Shown: positions 1 to 11,559, counted from the first letter of the stretch. The stretch is DNA of 64,000 nucleotides from Rhytidiadelphus loreus (GCA_947034895.1 OX344764.1:56959348-57023347); one strand, 5' to 3'. Translations and numbers: made by a program. The notes: generated by a model from the sequence alone, not told the origin.

Positions 1-390
1 TGGCTTATTCTGATGTGGCTCTAAATGGGTTTAAGGGTAAAGGTGTGTGATAAGATCCCACGGCTTTGGACGGGTAAAATGGGACGGCCAAACCACGAGT
101 TGACCGTTCGAAAGATTGACTCCTAAACTTTCAAATTCCCGGTGACCAGCTTTAAGAAACAAGCTTTCACCGTGAGAACAAGCAAGTCTCGACCATGTGG
201 GTCATTAACCCCACTTCGTCACCCACAACACAAAATGAGGCTAGCATTGGTTTTACCCAAGCCGCCCGCAATAACAATGTTTACAAAGCCACAAGCCACA
301 CAAACAAACACACAAAGTCTTCAAAACTCCTCCAACCGCAACTCCAAGTCTTAAGCTGAACTTTGGTGGAGTGCCACCGTTGCATCACAA
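1..390. other. Left-edge non-coding sequence
   Basis: No convincing gene. The stretch has a C/A-rich composition and several poorly conserved CTCCAA motifs, like the tandem repeat that starts at 391. Short open frames here lack recognisable motifs or coding character. Confidence 0.4.
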
Positions 391-900
391 CTCCAAATGA
401 ACCAAGTAATAGCTTTTTGGAAAGCTTATACAATAATCTACTTCTCCAAATCTCAAATGAATATAAAACTCTGTACAACTTCTATGGCCATCCAAAGTTT
501 CGGCCTTGACAAAAAAAAGGCAGCAGACCCTCTTTTGCTTCCACACTCACAACTTTCTCATGCAAACTCCAAACAGATTGAATGATATGTTCATGGAAAG
601 CTAACACAGTTTCCTACACTCCCTCCAAATTTCATTGCAAACCAAGAACCTGTCCGTCTTTTATGGCTGGTCGAAGTCTCTGCCTCTTATTTTCAAAGGC
701 AACAAACCTCCCACCACTCAAACTAGCACAACTTTTGATTCAGAACTCCAAATTAAGCAAGTGAGATCAATTTGGAAACTACACACCATGATACTCAACA
801 CCTCCAATTTTCATTTCAAAATTCCTCAAAATCACAACACAATGAGTCTCCAAACAATCGGATCCTCTTCAAACTCACAACGGGAGAGAAGATGAATAGT
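391..900. repeat. Degenerate ~178-bp tandem repeat, about 2.8 copies
   Basis: Units start with CTCCAAA at 391, 567 and 746, giving periods of 176 and 179 bases. Aligned by eye, the units share a GGAAAGCT-like or GGAAACT block about 30 bases in, a run of CTCCAA words, and a Tyr/Pro-poor A/C-rich body. Copies are strongly diverged, so this is an old satellite-like or LTR-internal repeat rather than a fresh duplication. The third copy fades out near 900. Short ORFs across it are by-products of the composition. Confidence 0.45.
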
Positions 901-1208
901 TCCCCCACCTTTTTCTCCACCCTATCTTCACTCTAACCACACAACAAGTGGGGTCAGCCCCTAACTTGCTCCCAAAGCAAAAAAACCAATAATTGAGCCA
1001 TTATTTGGCCCAAGCAACTATTTCCTTATTTTTATCGTTGAAAGAAATTCACTCCAAGTTCACTTAGAAGGAAAATGAATTGGATATTTCTTTCAAACTA
1101 CTTCTTACACACAAAACTATTGTATAAATTCACTCCAAGTATGGAATGAAGAACTAAAGATCCAAATACATCTATTAGAGGTAAAAAACTAGAATTCCAA
1201 TCGAAACT
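901..1208. other. Non-coding spacer
   Basis: No gene seen. It contains two copies of a short ATTCACTCCAAGTT-like word (near 1048 and 1128), each next to an ATGAAT/GGAATGAA block, which suggests a small diverged duplication. Confidence 0.35.
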
Positions 1209-1667
1209 TCACTCCATCTGCAGAAATTTGAGAATGCGTTTGACAGTCGCCGCCACATATTCTACACGATCTACCTTAGTTAAAGGATTGACTGGCCCCT
1301 CTAACCATCGTTGGTGACCACGACTTCCTTCGATAGGCTTCACTATGCAAAAGTATTGATCGTTGTTCAAACCTTCAAAGCTCCCTTCAAATGTCACTTC
1401 TCGGCTACCGGGCTCAATACATCCGACCTGAAGCAGAATCACCAACGCCTGAGCATCTTCAAGTAAGTTTCCGTGCCAACGCCGCTCCACACGAGGTTGC
1501 TTTGGCAGACGGGAAGGCCCAGCTTCATCTTTAGGACGTTCGTGCGATAAAACAAGATCCCGTGGCAAAAGAGGCTGATCCGGTAGTTGTGACAAAGAAA
1601 GTTCAATCTCAGCTTCCAGTTGAAGCTCTTCATCTTGAGACTCAAGAAAACCCCTCCAATTCGACAT
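1209..1667 (-). CDS. Intact 152-aa ORF of unknown function beside a Harbinger transposase
   Basis: The frame is open from ATG at 1667 to a stop at 1209 and reads like a real protein: an acidic, Glu/Leu-rich N-terminus (residues 1-35), a basic Pro-rich linker (about 45-65), then a compact C-terminal half with VILLQVGCIEPGS, FEGSFEGLNNDQYFCIV and a terminal amphipathic helix ending in KRILKFLQME. I do not recognise the family. It lies head-to-head with the broken PIF/Harbinger transposase at 1842, with about 175 bases between, so it may be an accessory ORF of the same or a neighbouring element. No stops interrupt it, in contrast to the transposase. It could also be one exon of a longer gene. 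Confidence 0.45.
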   Translation of the reverse strand: MSNWRGFLESQDEELQLEAEIELSLSQLPDQPLLPRDLVLSHERPKDEAGPSRLPKQPRVERRWHGNLLEDAQALVILLQVGCIEPGSREVTFEGSFEGLNNDQYFCIVKPIEGSRGHQRWLEGPVNPLTKVDRVEYVAATVKRILKFLQME

Positions 1668-1841
1668 TCTAAATCTAAAGTAAAAGCAAACTACAACACT
1701 TCAATTCAATGCAACTCTCATAGGGACTCTCCTTCTTATATAGATGACTCACATCTTCACTAGAAGGCGTCACCTTGAAGCTACACGAATAACGCATACT
1801 ACGTATTTTTATACTACGTACGAATTTACAATATAACATTG

Positions 1842-2640
1842 TGCAAAATTTGAGGGTTATTATCTTAGGCAGCCTACACGTAATGATATAGAAAAGCAAT
1901 TGGCCATCAGTGAGGCCCATGGTTTCCCTAGTATGTTCGCATCTTTAGATTGCATGCATTACTAGTGGAAAAATTGTCCTATTGCATGGCAAGGAGATTT
2001 TGGGGATAGTGATGGGAACCGATTTATCATTTTGGATGCCATTGCTAATGGAGGGTTGCATATTTGGCATGTGTTTTTTGGCCTTCCTGGATCAAACAAC
2101 GATCTCAATGTTCTAGATCGTTCTCCCCTTATCCAAAACTTGTTGACAGGTGTTGCGCACGACATGACTTTCGTGGTTAACGGTTGTCAATACAATCATT
2201 ACTATTTACTTACAGATGGGATCTATCCTCCTTGGTCTTGCTTTGTTCAAACCATTCATGAGCCCCAAGATGAAAAAAAGGCCCATTTTGCCAAGATATA
2301 GGAAGCAATTCAAAAAGATGTCGAACGATGCTTTGGTGTTAACCAAGCATGTTTTGCTATTATTAGCAATCCTAGTCTTCAATGGAGTATGGAGGTCATC
2401 TCTGACATCATGTTCACATGTTGTATTCTACACAATATGATTCTTGAAGATGAAGAGGGTGTTGAGGGTTTAGAAGACATCATTGGAGATTTACAGAGTG
2501 ATGTCTCTATGCCTAGAGATTTTTCTTTTCAAGAGTTACTAGATGACACTATAGACATAGAGAATGTAGATACACATTTTGAGTTGAGGGGAGATCTAAT
2601 CGAGCACTTGTGGAGCTTGAAAAGTTCCCATTTATTATAA
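1842..2640 (+). pseudogene. PIF/Harbinger transposase (HARBI1-like nuclease), broken
   Basis: One frame reads through the DDE nuclease domain of plant PIF/Harbinger transposases. It starts with YYLRQPT, then GFPSMFASLDCMHY (first catalytic Asp in LDC), NCPIAWQG, HIWHVFFGLPGSNNDLNVL, then YYLLTDGIYPPW (second Asp), and DVERCFGV (catalytic Glu), then CCILHNMI and an acidic tail ending at 2640. All three catalytic residues survive. Two in-frame TAG codons break it, at 1963-1965 (inside the CMHxxWKNC motif) and 2299-2301 (where the family usually has Gln in AxxQEAxxKDVER). The N-terminal third is missing upstream of 1842. The call is firm from motif order; the element is dead as it stands. Confidence 0.88.
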
Positions 2641-3310
2641 ATATGTATTTGAAGCTTGTTTTATATCTGCAAGGTAGGATGCTTTAATCCTATCTAATGT
2701 TTCTACTTGTACAATTGACTTACTATTACAAACTCCTATCCTTTCCAAATGAGTGACCATTGTAAACCTTTTTTTTAATGATTTGTATAGAGGGGCTTAA
2801 AGAATGTTTACCTTCTTTGCTATTTTTGGGGTTGGTAAAAACACTTATAATCTCAATCATTGAGGTTGGTAATATACAATGTGGATACTTTTTCACTAAT
2901 GTTTTTAAAAATACCATGAATGAAATTTCTTTGCATTATTCTCAAGAAGATTGGAAGTTGCACTTAAATTTAAAAAGGAGAGGTACTAAACACTACTTCT
3001 AAGAAATTGATAAAGGATCCTTTAAAAATTGGAAATGATGAAGGAAGTACTTTGCACATTAAGCATTGATTATGAAATTTTGTTCATTGGACCTTCATTA
3101 ACTAGTTCAAAAAATGAAGTTTAATTATAGAAAATCATATATTATATAAATGGTTAGATTTCTCTTTACATATGTAAAATTTTCATTGTTTGGATTTTGT
3201 TGGAAGATTCTTTAATTCATTGATGTACAAGATTTTTTCTTCAACTCGGATTTAAAACTATAAATGAATTCTAACGGAAAATTAAGATTTCCATTGCAAT
3301 CCTCTTTGAA

Positions 3311-3425
3311 CTTCTTATTGAATTTGAATTAAATCAATACTCAAAAGTGAATGCATGATGTTACCAAATTTCTCATTGAATTTGAATTAAATCAATACTT
3401 AGAAGTGAATGCATGATGTTACCAA
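3311..3425. repeat. 58-bp direct tandem duplication, two copies
   Basis: The word ATTGAATTTGAATTAAATC begins at 3317 and again at 3375. Both copies continue through AATACT, AAGTGAATGCATGATG and TTACCAA with very few differences, so this is a recent local duplication. Confidence 0.85.
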
Positions 3426-4017
3426 GCTGAGCAACAATTAGACTACAATATTGTTGATTGTACACAACATTGACCTGTTCCATACACCTTACAAAGTCAC
3501 AAAGCACTTAATGAATATTTTGTGTAAAATTGTAACAAAAAAGACTATTATTTTTAAATATGCCAATTTAGCAATCACAAAAGTCCTAGAAATACCACTC
3601 ATGCATGTCATCATTCGAAAATAGATCATTTCACTAACACTACTACAAATACCATGTTGTGATGCCATAATCAAAGTAAGTGTAAAAATAATTTTCTAGT
3701 ACCTTTGGTTCATAAAAAATAAAATTAAGAAACTTGTGTCATATGCCATTGCTAAAGTCAAGATAAAAAAAATTATTCATTTTTAATTCAACATTTCACT
3801 AAATGTTTGAAATTCAAGAGGTTTTATAGTAAACTTTTCATATAAGAACTTTTGAAAATACTATGTTAGTTGTTTGGAGCACATTTTGAAGGAAAAGCAC
3901 TTTCAACAAATTTATGAATGTTGTTTAAGAAAGTACAATATATAGATGATCATGTGAGAACATAGGTGTTTGTAAATCTACATCTATATTTTTAACAATT
4001 TGATTTTAAGATTTGCA

Positions 4018-4340
4018 AATATTTCAAAGACTTATTTGTAGATAAGAACTTCATTTTTGTAGGTAAAGTTATTCTTTTTCTAAATTAACTGTCATGGTCT
4101 AAATGTATATTTGGTATGCATCATGGATTCCTTAAATAAAAAACATTACACTCTGATCAATTACAATTCATTTGGATTTAAAGAATTATTTGTAATTTTT
4201 TCAAGAACTTCATTTTTTGTAGATAAGGTTATTATTTCTTTAAAGTAACCGTCATTGCCTATAGGTATATTTTGTATGCATTATAAATTTTTTGAATAAG
4301 AAACATTACTTTCTGATCAAGTACTATTCATTCGGGTAAT
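4018..4340. repeat. Diverged ~159-bp tandem duplication
   Basis: AAGAACTTCATTTTT occurs at 4044 and 4203. Both copies then share GTAG-TAA-GTTATT, GTCAT, a TATATTTxGTATGCAT word, AAACATTAC and CTGATCAA-TAC in the same order. Divergence is clear but the order is kept over the whole unit. Confidence 0.7.
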
Positions 4341-4934
4341 ACAATGCCAATATCTAAAGCAAGCACAATTTCTAGATTTTGATTTATTTTTAAAATAATA
4401 ATAATTTCTACAAAATGTAGAAGAAAATTTTTAATTTAAAGAATCTTTAATTATTTTTTATTTTTTAATTCAATAAATCCCTCACAAATTCAATATCAAG
4501 CAATTGATTGGTTTAAAATGAAAGTAAAAGTATTTTCTCTAATTTTTTAATTCAATGAAAATTTGAAAATCAATAACTATCACTTTGTAGGTCCAAAAAC
4601 CACCAAATTAAATCTATGCGCCCCTCCTTTTGAAGAGCTTTCCAATGGTATCAAGAATGTAGCCAAAGAATCCATAGTTCAAAAGATCATTGTGTAATAA
4701 AGAAATAAACAACATGTCCTAAGTTATTCATAGTTTTTTATTTGAATTTCATTTGTAATAATAAAAATTAATTTATAAATATATCAATTTTATTTCTAGA
4801 ATAATATAAATTTTTGATAATAATAGTCTAATTCTAATTATAGAAATTACTTTGAGTAAGATTTCTAATGATTAAAAAAAAGGATTTGAACTACAAGTTT
4901 ACGATCTTTATATAGAAACTAGATGTATCAGAGA

Positions 4935-5360
4935 TCCAAACTTCTCTATTTTGGGCCCAAACTTTTAGAGTTTGGGACCAAAGCTTCTCCAACTTCGACC
5001 CAAACTTTTAGAGTTTGGAGCCGAAGCTTCTCTAACTTGGACCCTAACTTTTAGAGTTTCAGGCCGAAACTTCTCCAATTTGGGTCCAAATTTCTTCAGT
5101 TTAGGGCTGAAGCTTCTTCAATTTGGGCCCAAGCTTATTTACCTTGGGCCCAAACTTTCTTAAATTGGGGGCTTAAATAGAAAAACATTGGGGCTCGATT
5201 TTTTTGAGTTTGCCCTAAACTACTTGGGATTGGATTAAAAAATTTCATAATGCTTGGGCTCTAATAGAAAAACTTTGGAGTAATAAATTCTTAATTTTGG
5301 GACCCAAGAATTAAAATTTGAGGCCCAAAATTCTTGGGTTGTGATACTAAAAGATGTCTT
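4935..5360. repeat. Degenerate minisatellite with AACTTTTAGAGTTTGGG-type units
   Basis: Short alternating words such as GGGCCCAAACTT, AGAGTTTGGG and GAAGCTTCTCCAA recur about every 20 to 45 bases. Many units are near-palindromic (AAACTTTxxAGTTT). The 63-aa open frame inside it is only a translation of the repeat. Function unknown. Confidence 0.6.
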
Positions 5361-5691
5361 ATATATAGGGCTTCTATTATTTTCACTTTGTTTTCAATGC
5401 ATGGGTTGTTTTGTATGTGATGGATGTATGTTCCCTATAGGTATATTTAGCTCATTTAAAAAGGTTATTACCTTGTTTTTTTTTATATAAAAGAACAAAT
5501 AGGAAAAAAAATCTAAAAAAATCAAAAAGAAGTTTGGAAGAGCTTTTATGAGTTGAGGAATAAGTGGAATGTTTTTAGGAAGACTTGAACAATGCAATAT
5601 ATAGTGCATAATATGCAAAATACCTTGGAAGAACAAAATAGGATCAAAACATCCTAACTTCCTAAGTTCTAAGTGCAATAGGAGATGAAGA

Positions 5692-6126
5692 CTAGTATCG
5701 CTGACCATTTAAAGACAAATCTATATTGACAGAAGTAGATGCTTGACCATTTCCAGAATCCCCACCTTGCACACCTAATACATGCCATGTACTTGGCATG
5801 TTTGGATCAACATGGTCCATCGTGTCCCACTCGCTATCAGAGCCGTCATGTAAATGTATTGCATCATGTTGATTATCAACCACTCCTTGCTGAAATGGTC
5901 CCCTACTAACGCCATAGGTGCTAGTTTGATGAAATGGTGCCTAAGAGTTCAAATTCCAACCTCCGCTAGCATCTAGAGCAAAATTGAAGGTATTGGAAGC
6001 TTGTCCACCTTCTACTCCATCCTGACTTCCACTCTGCGAATGGAATTCGAAAGAGGTCTGATTCACTTCCCTTTGACCATGTCGAGTTGATTGGAAATCA
6101 TCCCCTTCGTTGAATTTAGGCTGCAT
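5692..6126 (-). pseudogene. Gln/Ser/Gly-rich open frame with one in-frame stop, downstream of Harbinger ORF1
   Basis: A single minus frame runs from ATG at 6126 (MQPKFNEGDDFQS) to a stop at 5692, interrupted by one TAG at 5941-5943 (N-S-stop-A-P-F). It is rich in Gln, Ser, Gly and Asp and has no recognised domain. It continues in the direction of the ORF1 remnant upstream (10562 to 6664), so it could be its C-terminal exon or a separate accessory frame of the same element. The stop falls where CAG (Gln) would fit the local composition. Confidence 0.4.
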
Positions 6127-7305
6127 AGTCTAAATGCATGCAGTCATTGACCGGAAGCATAGAAATAGAGACAATGAATCACGGCCCAATTTCAAATTTC
6201 AGTTTTCCAAAGCTATAAATTTAAATCCTTGAATGTTGCAAACTTGCTATGACAAAAAACAACTTGGCACTTGCAACTATAAGAAATTATCGAATGTTGG
6301 ATTCTCAGTGAACTTAGCCGAACATTGTCAATTAAAGTATCTGGAAAATGATCATAAATTGAGGAAGACAAAGCATATTAGCAAGAATGCACCCTAAACC
6401 TTCAACCCTAAACTTGATTCTAAACCGAACTGGATTCTCAGCATACCTTGAATTCGAAGCAAGTAAACCAGGATTGAAAATGAACAACAATTTCCAATAC
6501 ATTCTATAGCAATTGTATTCTCAAAAATGCATGAACCTTGAAGACACCTAAAACTTCAATCGGGAATGTGAAAGACAACTTACAGTTGAAATTTGAAAAA
6601 AAAAATAGGGGAGAAATTGTCCAATGAACTTCAAATGGAAGGACTTACCCTAATTCGCTTTTGTCAATGATGTTCTTCGAAATTGCAGATGTTGTTGAAC
6701 ATTGGAGAGGCCTCACTACTCCTCGGCTGTAAAGTCATGTTGAAGCCAATATTCCTTGGCGGTGAAGTCAAATTCAAGCTAGTGAATGCACCTCCTGTGA
6801 ATGCCGGAGTTGTAACATTGGAGTTGAAGTGGATTTCGTCATCATTTCGTGCATCCTCCCCCTCCCATCCGCTGTGGGTGTAGTTGTAAGTCCTGATGTG
6901 TGATTTGTTGGAGTCTGGAGTGAATTGGTGGTAGACATGTTCTTCTCGCAACTAGTGCATGGTCTCATCCCGGATGTGTTGTTCTTGAGAGGCTCGAACT
7001 CTTTCACTCTTCAATTGAGCCTTCTCCAAAGCTGCAATTTCCGCGGTCAATTTTGCCTTGGCTAGGTGATCAGCTTCAAGTTGGAGATGCAACTTCCCAA
7101 GTTCTTCTTCTTGACGGAGTCTCAAATATTCTTGAACAGCGGGGGTAACAATTTGAGAAGCGGGGGTTGTCATGAGCAAAAGCATATTTGGTCTTCCAAA
7201 ATCTTGTTCTTCTCCCTTGTAACTGCCGTCAACTCAACAGTGGCCTTCACTTGAGCATGGCTCAATCCTTCCTTGGTCTTAGACTCTCGCTGGATTTCCT
7301 TGGCA

Positions 7306-9607
7306 GCCTTTGTCGCAGCGTGAATTTTTGGTTTTGTTAAGTTATCTTGAAATTTGGAGCGGAAGTTCTCTGCAGGAACACCAATCCGGTTTAGGGATAA
7401 GTTAGAATCGGAAATTAGTTGAGGAATGCAGTTAAGGAACTAACCGGATTCTAGTCTGTTACAGAATCTGTTTTGACCGGATTAGTTTTGGATCGGATTG
7501 GGCAGTCCGAACCGGATTAGTTCTGTCCGGATTAGATCTGGAGGACCGGATTAGGGTTAACCGGATTAGGTCATTTGACCTAATTTCTGGCGGCGCTAAG
7601 AGCCTGGGACTATATAAGGAGAGGCCTTGCCAGTTAGTATCCCTTTTCTACCTTGAGCGCTGAGGCTTGTTTTCACGCTTGGGGCTGTTTTGTGTTTCCT
7701 CTTTGTGATTTCTCTTTAGATTTGTGAGGTAGGGCGTCATTAGTGAGTAGTTCTTTTGGGCGCTGTGGGGTTGGGCATCCACAGTTGCAATTTGTTGCTT
7801 TCCGGTCAGGACCACGAGGGAAAGTAAGGAACGGGACGTGCGGCTAGGAGTGGAAGTGAGATAGTCTCTGGGAGGTGCTTGAACGCTTCAGAAATGCGCC
7901 TATGCCGCAGTTATGTACAAGAAGCTATCCGGTTCCCGGATGGTCCGGATTCTGACAGACTTCGCCGAGAAGGTTGAGGCAGTTATGAGGGAAGCTCGGG
8001 AAGCTGCGGACCGGATGGAGATGAGCAGCGTGAAGCTGACCGGAACTGTACTCTCAAGGAGTATCTGTCTTTCGGATATTTCCTTTCCTGAGTCGTTTCC
8101 GAGAGGAACAGAGTTAAACCGGGGGAAGGATGTTACTCCCCAATCGAAGAAGGAGCGGAAGCCGAGAGGGACCGGATTTGCTGAACACATCGAGTTGGAT
8201 TCATCGCCAGAGCGACCGGATCCTCCTACTGGTGAGAGGGCCAGGAACTTGCAGGAGGTCTTCGACGAGCTTCCGCCTGAGACCGTCAGCGTCACATTGA
8301 AGATGGGCGTGGGGTCTTAGTGTAAAGTAGTTTTGTAAATACCGGGTGTTATGACCGGATTGTAGTTAGGAACCGGACCGGATTGGATCCCGGTCTGTTT
8401 GTTAGGGACCGGATTAGTATTCCGGTCTGCTAGGGTTTTGAACCGGGTAAGCATTCCGGTTTTGTCAGCGAGGCTTATCCCGGAAATCCAGCGTGGGTTG
8501 TCTGCGAGGATTTTTTGGGGCGCTTTTTGCTTTTTGGCGCTTTACAGTGTATATAAATTCATTCTCTGCGGAGGAGAATGGGAGTCTTCTTTTGTTCAAA
8601 CTTCTTTTGTATTCTATTGGCGCCTTGTTTGTGTGTTCTCCCGCAATTGGCAGGGCAGATTGGTAAGGAGTTAGGAGCGCATTTAGAGTTTGGATTGGGA
8701 TTTCTCCCCTTTGTGTTCTTGTTTTGGTTTTGAGTACATGAAGGCAGGTAGTAAGAGTTGGGAGTACTTTCTAGTGCCTCAGCACTGCTAGGATTCATTA
8801 TTCCGGTTGAGGAAGCCACTGCTAGGCTAGGCGTATAGGGAAGGAGTCCTTAGGCGTGCTAAAACTCCTGGATAGGAAATCCGGTCGAGTGTCCGAATTG
8901 TTGTGAGGCCTCATTGTTGTAGTGGCGAACGGAAGAGTCTTAGTTGATGTTGGTATGGACGGTTGTACTTGCAGACACCTACCTTAGTACGGCCGGAACT
9001 TGGCATCAAGGTCATTGTAGTATGTGTGGATCGTACGGGGGGTCTTTGTGTGACCTGTGATCTGGATTGTTTTCTGGACTACTGTGAAAGATCAAACCGG
9101 ATCCGGATTAGAGTAGGGGAGTAGAGTAGAAGAAGTGGGTCTTCAACCACTATAAGTCACGGAAGGAGCGGCGGGCCTGCCACTCTCAAATTCAAGCGGC
9201 GACCCCTCTGATGGTAAAACAGAGGCAAAATTAAACCGGATTGGTTACTGGATCGAGTGGGAATAGACCGGAAGTGAGAGGTCTAAGAGTTGTACCCAGG
9301 ACCGGAAGTGTAAAGGTCTTGGTTTTGTTGCAGATTGACGGACCGGATTACTTCCTGGTCCGGATTAGGTCCGGAACCGGAAGGTTGTAGGAAGTCTGGT
9401 AGTTATTTTTGTGGGTTTTGTTGTTTCCGGTTGCAGGAGTAGGACCGGAAAGGTGTTATTGGAGACTGACTTAGCTTAGAATCGTAAATAGGGTGAATAC
9501 TTCACAGAATCTCGTGGGTTCGATCTTTAAAGTCACTTTTGTTATACTTTAGAGTGGTTTTTGGTAGTATAACATGGGAATTGCGTATCCTGTGCTACGA
9601 CAGCCTT
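7306..9607. mobile_element. LTR-type insertion (probable solo LTR or non-autonomous retroelement), 2292 bp, with GCCTT target duplication
   Basis: The element occupies 7311-9602. It begins TGTCGCAGC and ends GCTACGACA, so it has TG..CA ends and a 9-base terminal inverted repeat with one mismatch. It is flanked by perfect 5-bp copies of GCCTT (7306-7310 and 9603-9607). Removing it with one copy restores the reading frame of the host ORF1. These are hallmarks of LTR-retrotransposon integration. No reverse transcriptase, integrase or protease is seen, which favours a long solo LTR. It is richer in G+C than its surroundings, holds about 30 CCGGA words, and has TATA-like boxes at 7610 (CTATATAAGG) and 8547 (TATATAAAT). 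Near the right end CTCGTGGGTTCGATC resembles tails of plant LTRs. A MULE origin was considered but the 5-bp duplication with TG..CA fits better. Confidence 0.75.
7913..8320 (+). CDS. 135-aa ORF inside the LTR-type insertion, unknown
   Basis: ATG at 7913 (MYKKLSGSRMVRILTDFAEK) follows the TATA-like box at 7610 by about 300 bases. The first 45 residues could form a charged helix; the rest is Pro/Glu/Arg-rich and contains no zinc knuckle, protease or polymerase motif. The minus strand is also open over this stretch, so the G+C-rich composition itself favours open frames. It could be a gag-like relic, a captured gene fragment, or chance. I do not assign a function. Confidence 0.3.
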   Translation: MYKKLSGSRMVRILTDFAEKVEAVMREAREAADRMEMSSVKLTGTVLSRSICLSDISFPESFPRGTELNRGKDVTPQSKKERKPRGTGFAEHIELDSSPERPDPPTGERARNLQEVFDELPPETVSVTLKMGVGS

Positions 9608-10733
9608 CGTGCCGAGCGGGCGTTCCTTAAAAGTCTCGTTCTCAGGAGCTCCAGCATTCCCTTGAATAGGTTGAGATGCTTCACTAGTCCGAGCTTCAGA
9701 TTGTTGAGTGCTTGATTGTGATTTCATCCTACTTGGTGATGGAGATTTCACAACACTCCAACCGGCCGCCCACTTCGGAAAATCCTTCACAATTAGCCAA
9801 CAATGCACATAGACAAACTCCGCATTCTTGGCCGATTTGGTACTGTAAAGCTCCTTCGCCATTTGTAAAAGATCAGCAGCAGAAGTTCCACTTGGATTCA
9901 GCCCTACCACTTGCTTGTACACGCCACAAAAACAAGTTAACATTGTGCTTGATTACACCCCACTTAGACTCTAATGACCTAGCTGGTCTAAAATCTCCCG
10001 GACGCCTCTCATTGTAATGTTCAAAGATAAGTTGCCAAAATGTATTCCCTTTCTGTTAATTTCCACAGATGGGATCTTGACTAATGGCTAGCACGCTTCG
10101 TGTCAACTGGCGCTCTTCTTCCTCATTGAAATTCTTCCCCTTCGGATTACTCCTTCTCCCCTCTAATGAAACTCTAAACCCTAATTGTTCGTCTCCACGG
10201 GGCTCTCTGTCAGACCTTGCCTGCTCTTGCGATCTCACCCCTCCTTCTTGTATCTCCACTCGTGCAGCTCCAATCCCTGCTTTCGCAACCTGGAACTCCC
10301 CATGCAAACATTGCAAAGGTGCTCTGACGCCAAGCGGCGGCGGCGGCTGGTGAACATTGTAGAACCCTATCCCGGAACTTCCTAAACTTGCATGCGGATT
10401 ACAATCATGTCGTTGTTCTCGATTCTCACCAGCTTGTGGCCGAATCGCACAAGCTTGCTCTCCAAAATTGCGGAACGGTGGTTCCCCTGCTCCAACCTGC
10501 GATAAGTTTTCTCTCCTCCTTCCCAAACGTCCTCCACCTCTCGGCGCCATCCAAAACAACACCTAATTAATTGTGTGTTGCTAGTAGCGTGGCACGAGTC
10601 AATCGTACGAGCCCCTGCAACATTCCGTGTCGAGCCAAAATTTTAGTGGTCCCGGCGTTGAAAAACGCTTCCGGCTGCAAGCGTTGGGTCGAAGTTCTCC
10701 TTCCAGTCACGCCGTGAACCGCTGGAGATGCTC

Positions 10734-11559
10734 TAAGGCAATCAAAGAGGGTGTATTGACAAGCGTCATTCTTATTGACATTTTATGTTATGGCAATGAA
10801 ACTTAGAGGGTACTTTCCTTATCTTATCTATTCAGTCTCTTGTGTCAAAGTTTTAGTTTCAATGGACTTAAGATTTATGAGTTATGCATCAAATACAATT
10901 GGGGTATAAAGATAGGGAAGGGTTGGAAAGTTAGTAATAATAAAATGTCCACCAAAGTTGGACAATATCTTAGATTAAGATGAAAATTGACATCTGAGTA
11001 TTTAGATAGGTGATCTACATTGTGGCAAAGTTTCAATTTGTTTGGAGCTACTGTTCATATTTAATAGTAGATCAAAGATAGGTGTGGTAGTTTTAGGGTA
11101 TATTGAGAAGGGTTGGAAAGTTAGTATCAGTAAAATGTCCACCAAAGTTGGAAAATATGTTAGATTAAAATGAAAATTGGTATGTGAGCATTTAGATAGT
11201 TGATTTACATTGTGGCAAAGTTTCAAGTTGTTTAGAGATACTTTCCATATTTTATAGTAGATTAAAGGTAGGTATGACAATTCCAGGGATTTGAGGGAAT
11301 TGTAGGATAGGGATTTGGGGAAAAGGGAGTTTGAGGGTAGATTTATGGATATTTAAAGTATTTATGGATATCATAGTTATATAAAAACATGACCACAACA
11401 AAGGCCCACTGCTATTCCAAAGACATTTGCAAATCTTTGTGACAACGCTTCAACATTGACCCTAACAAGTTTCACCTCTTTAAGCCTAGTTTAGACCACT
11501 CAATCTACACCAAGCTTAAGGGGGTGAGATCTTTTTTAGGTTCCCCTAATGCATGGTCT
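10734..11559. other. Non-coding, with a diverged direct duplication
   Basis: No gene. The block AGGGTTGGAAAGTTAGTA-TAATAAAATGTCC begins near 10919 and again near 11109 (AGGGTTGGAAAGTTAGTATC), followed in both by CACCAAAGTTGGA and TTAGAT-GATGAAAATTG. This is a ~190-bp duplication covering about 10910 to 11280. Confidence 0.55.

Larger units (their letters stand above)
2641..4900. other. AT-rich intergenic sequence with two local duplications
   Basis: No gene is visible. The sequence is A/T-rich with many stops in all frames. It contains a 58-bp direct duplication (3311-3425) and a more diverged ~159-bp duplication (about 4018-4340), listed separately. Confidence 0.5.
6664..10562 (-). pseudogene. 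Harbinger/Pong-type ORF1 (Myb-like, NAM-associated C-terminus), broken and split by an insertion
   Basis: The protein would bind DNA at the ends of Harbinger elements and help the transposase. Reading the minus strand in order: a Gly/Arg-rich N-terminus (MAPRGGGRLG, from about 10550), then the Myb-like start NFNEEEERQLTRSVLAISQ with DPICGN, then TFWQLIFEHYNERRPG, SLESKWGVIKH, FCGVYKQVVGLNPSG, PKWAAGWSVVK and ERPLGTKA. After the insertion (7311-9602) it resumes exactly with AKEIQRESKTKEG and a coiled coil (7250-6960). Damage seen: TAA at 10056-10058, a one-base shift near 9943-9955, the 2.29-kb insertion, a one-base loss near 7186, and TAG at 6952-6954. Joining ERPLGTKA to AKEIQRE across the insertion is in frame and matches the family. 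A GCTGGAGATGCTC terminus followed by TAA at 10721-10736 may be one end of the host element. Confidence 0.8.

Noticed and set aside
4972..5163. 63-aa open frame with repeated PKLL/GPK words
   Set aside because: It is the translation of a degenerate minisatellite.
7320..9582. GTGAATT / GGGAATT as the target duplication of the 2.3-kb insertion
   Set aside because: It has a mismatch and does not restore the ORF1 frame. GCCTT with TG..CA ends is perfect and gives exact in-frame joining.
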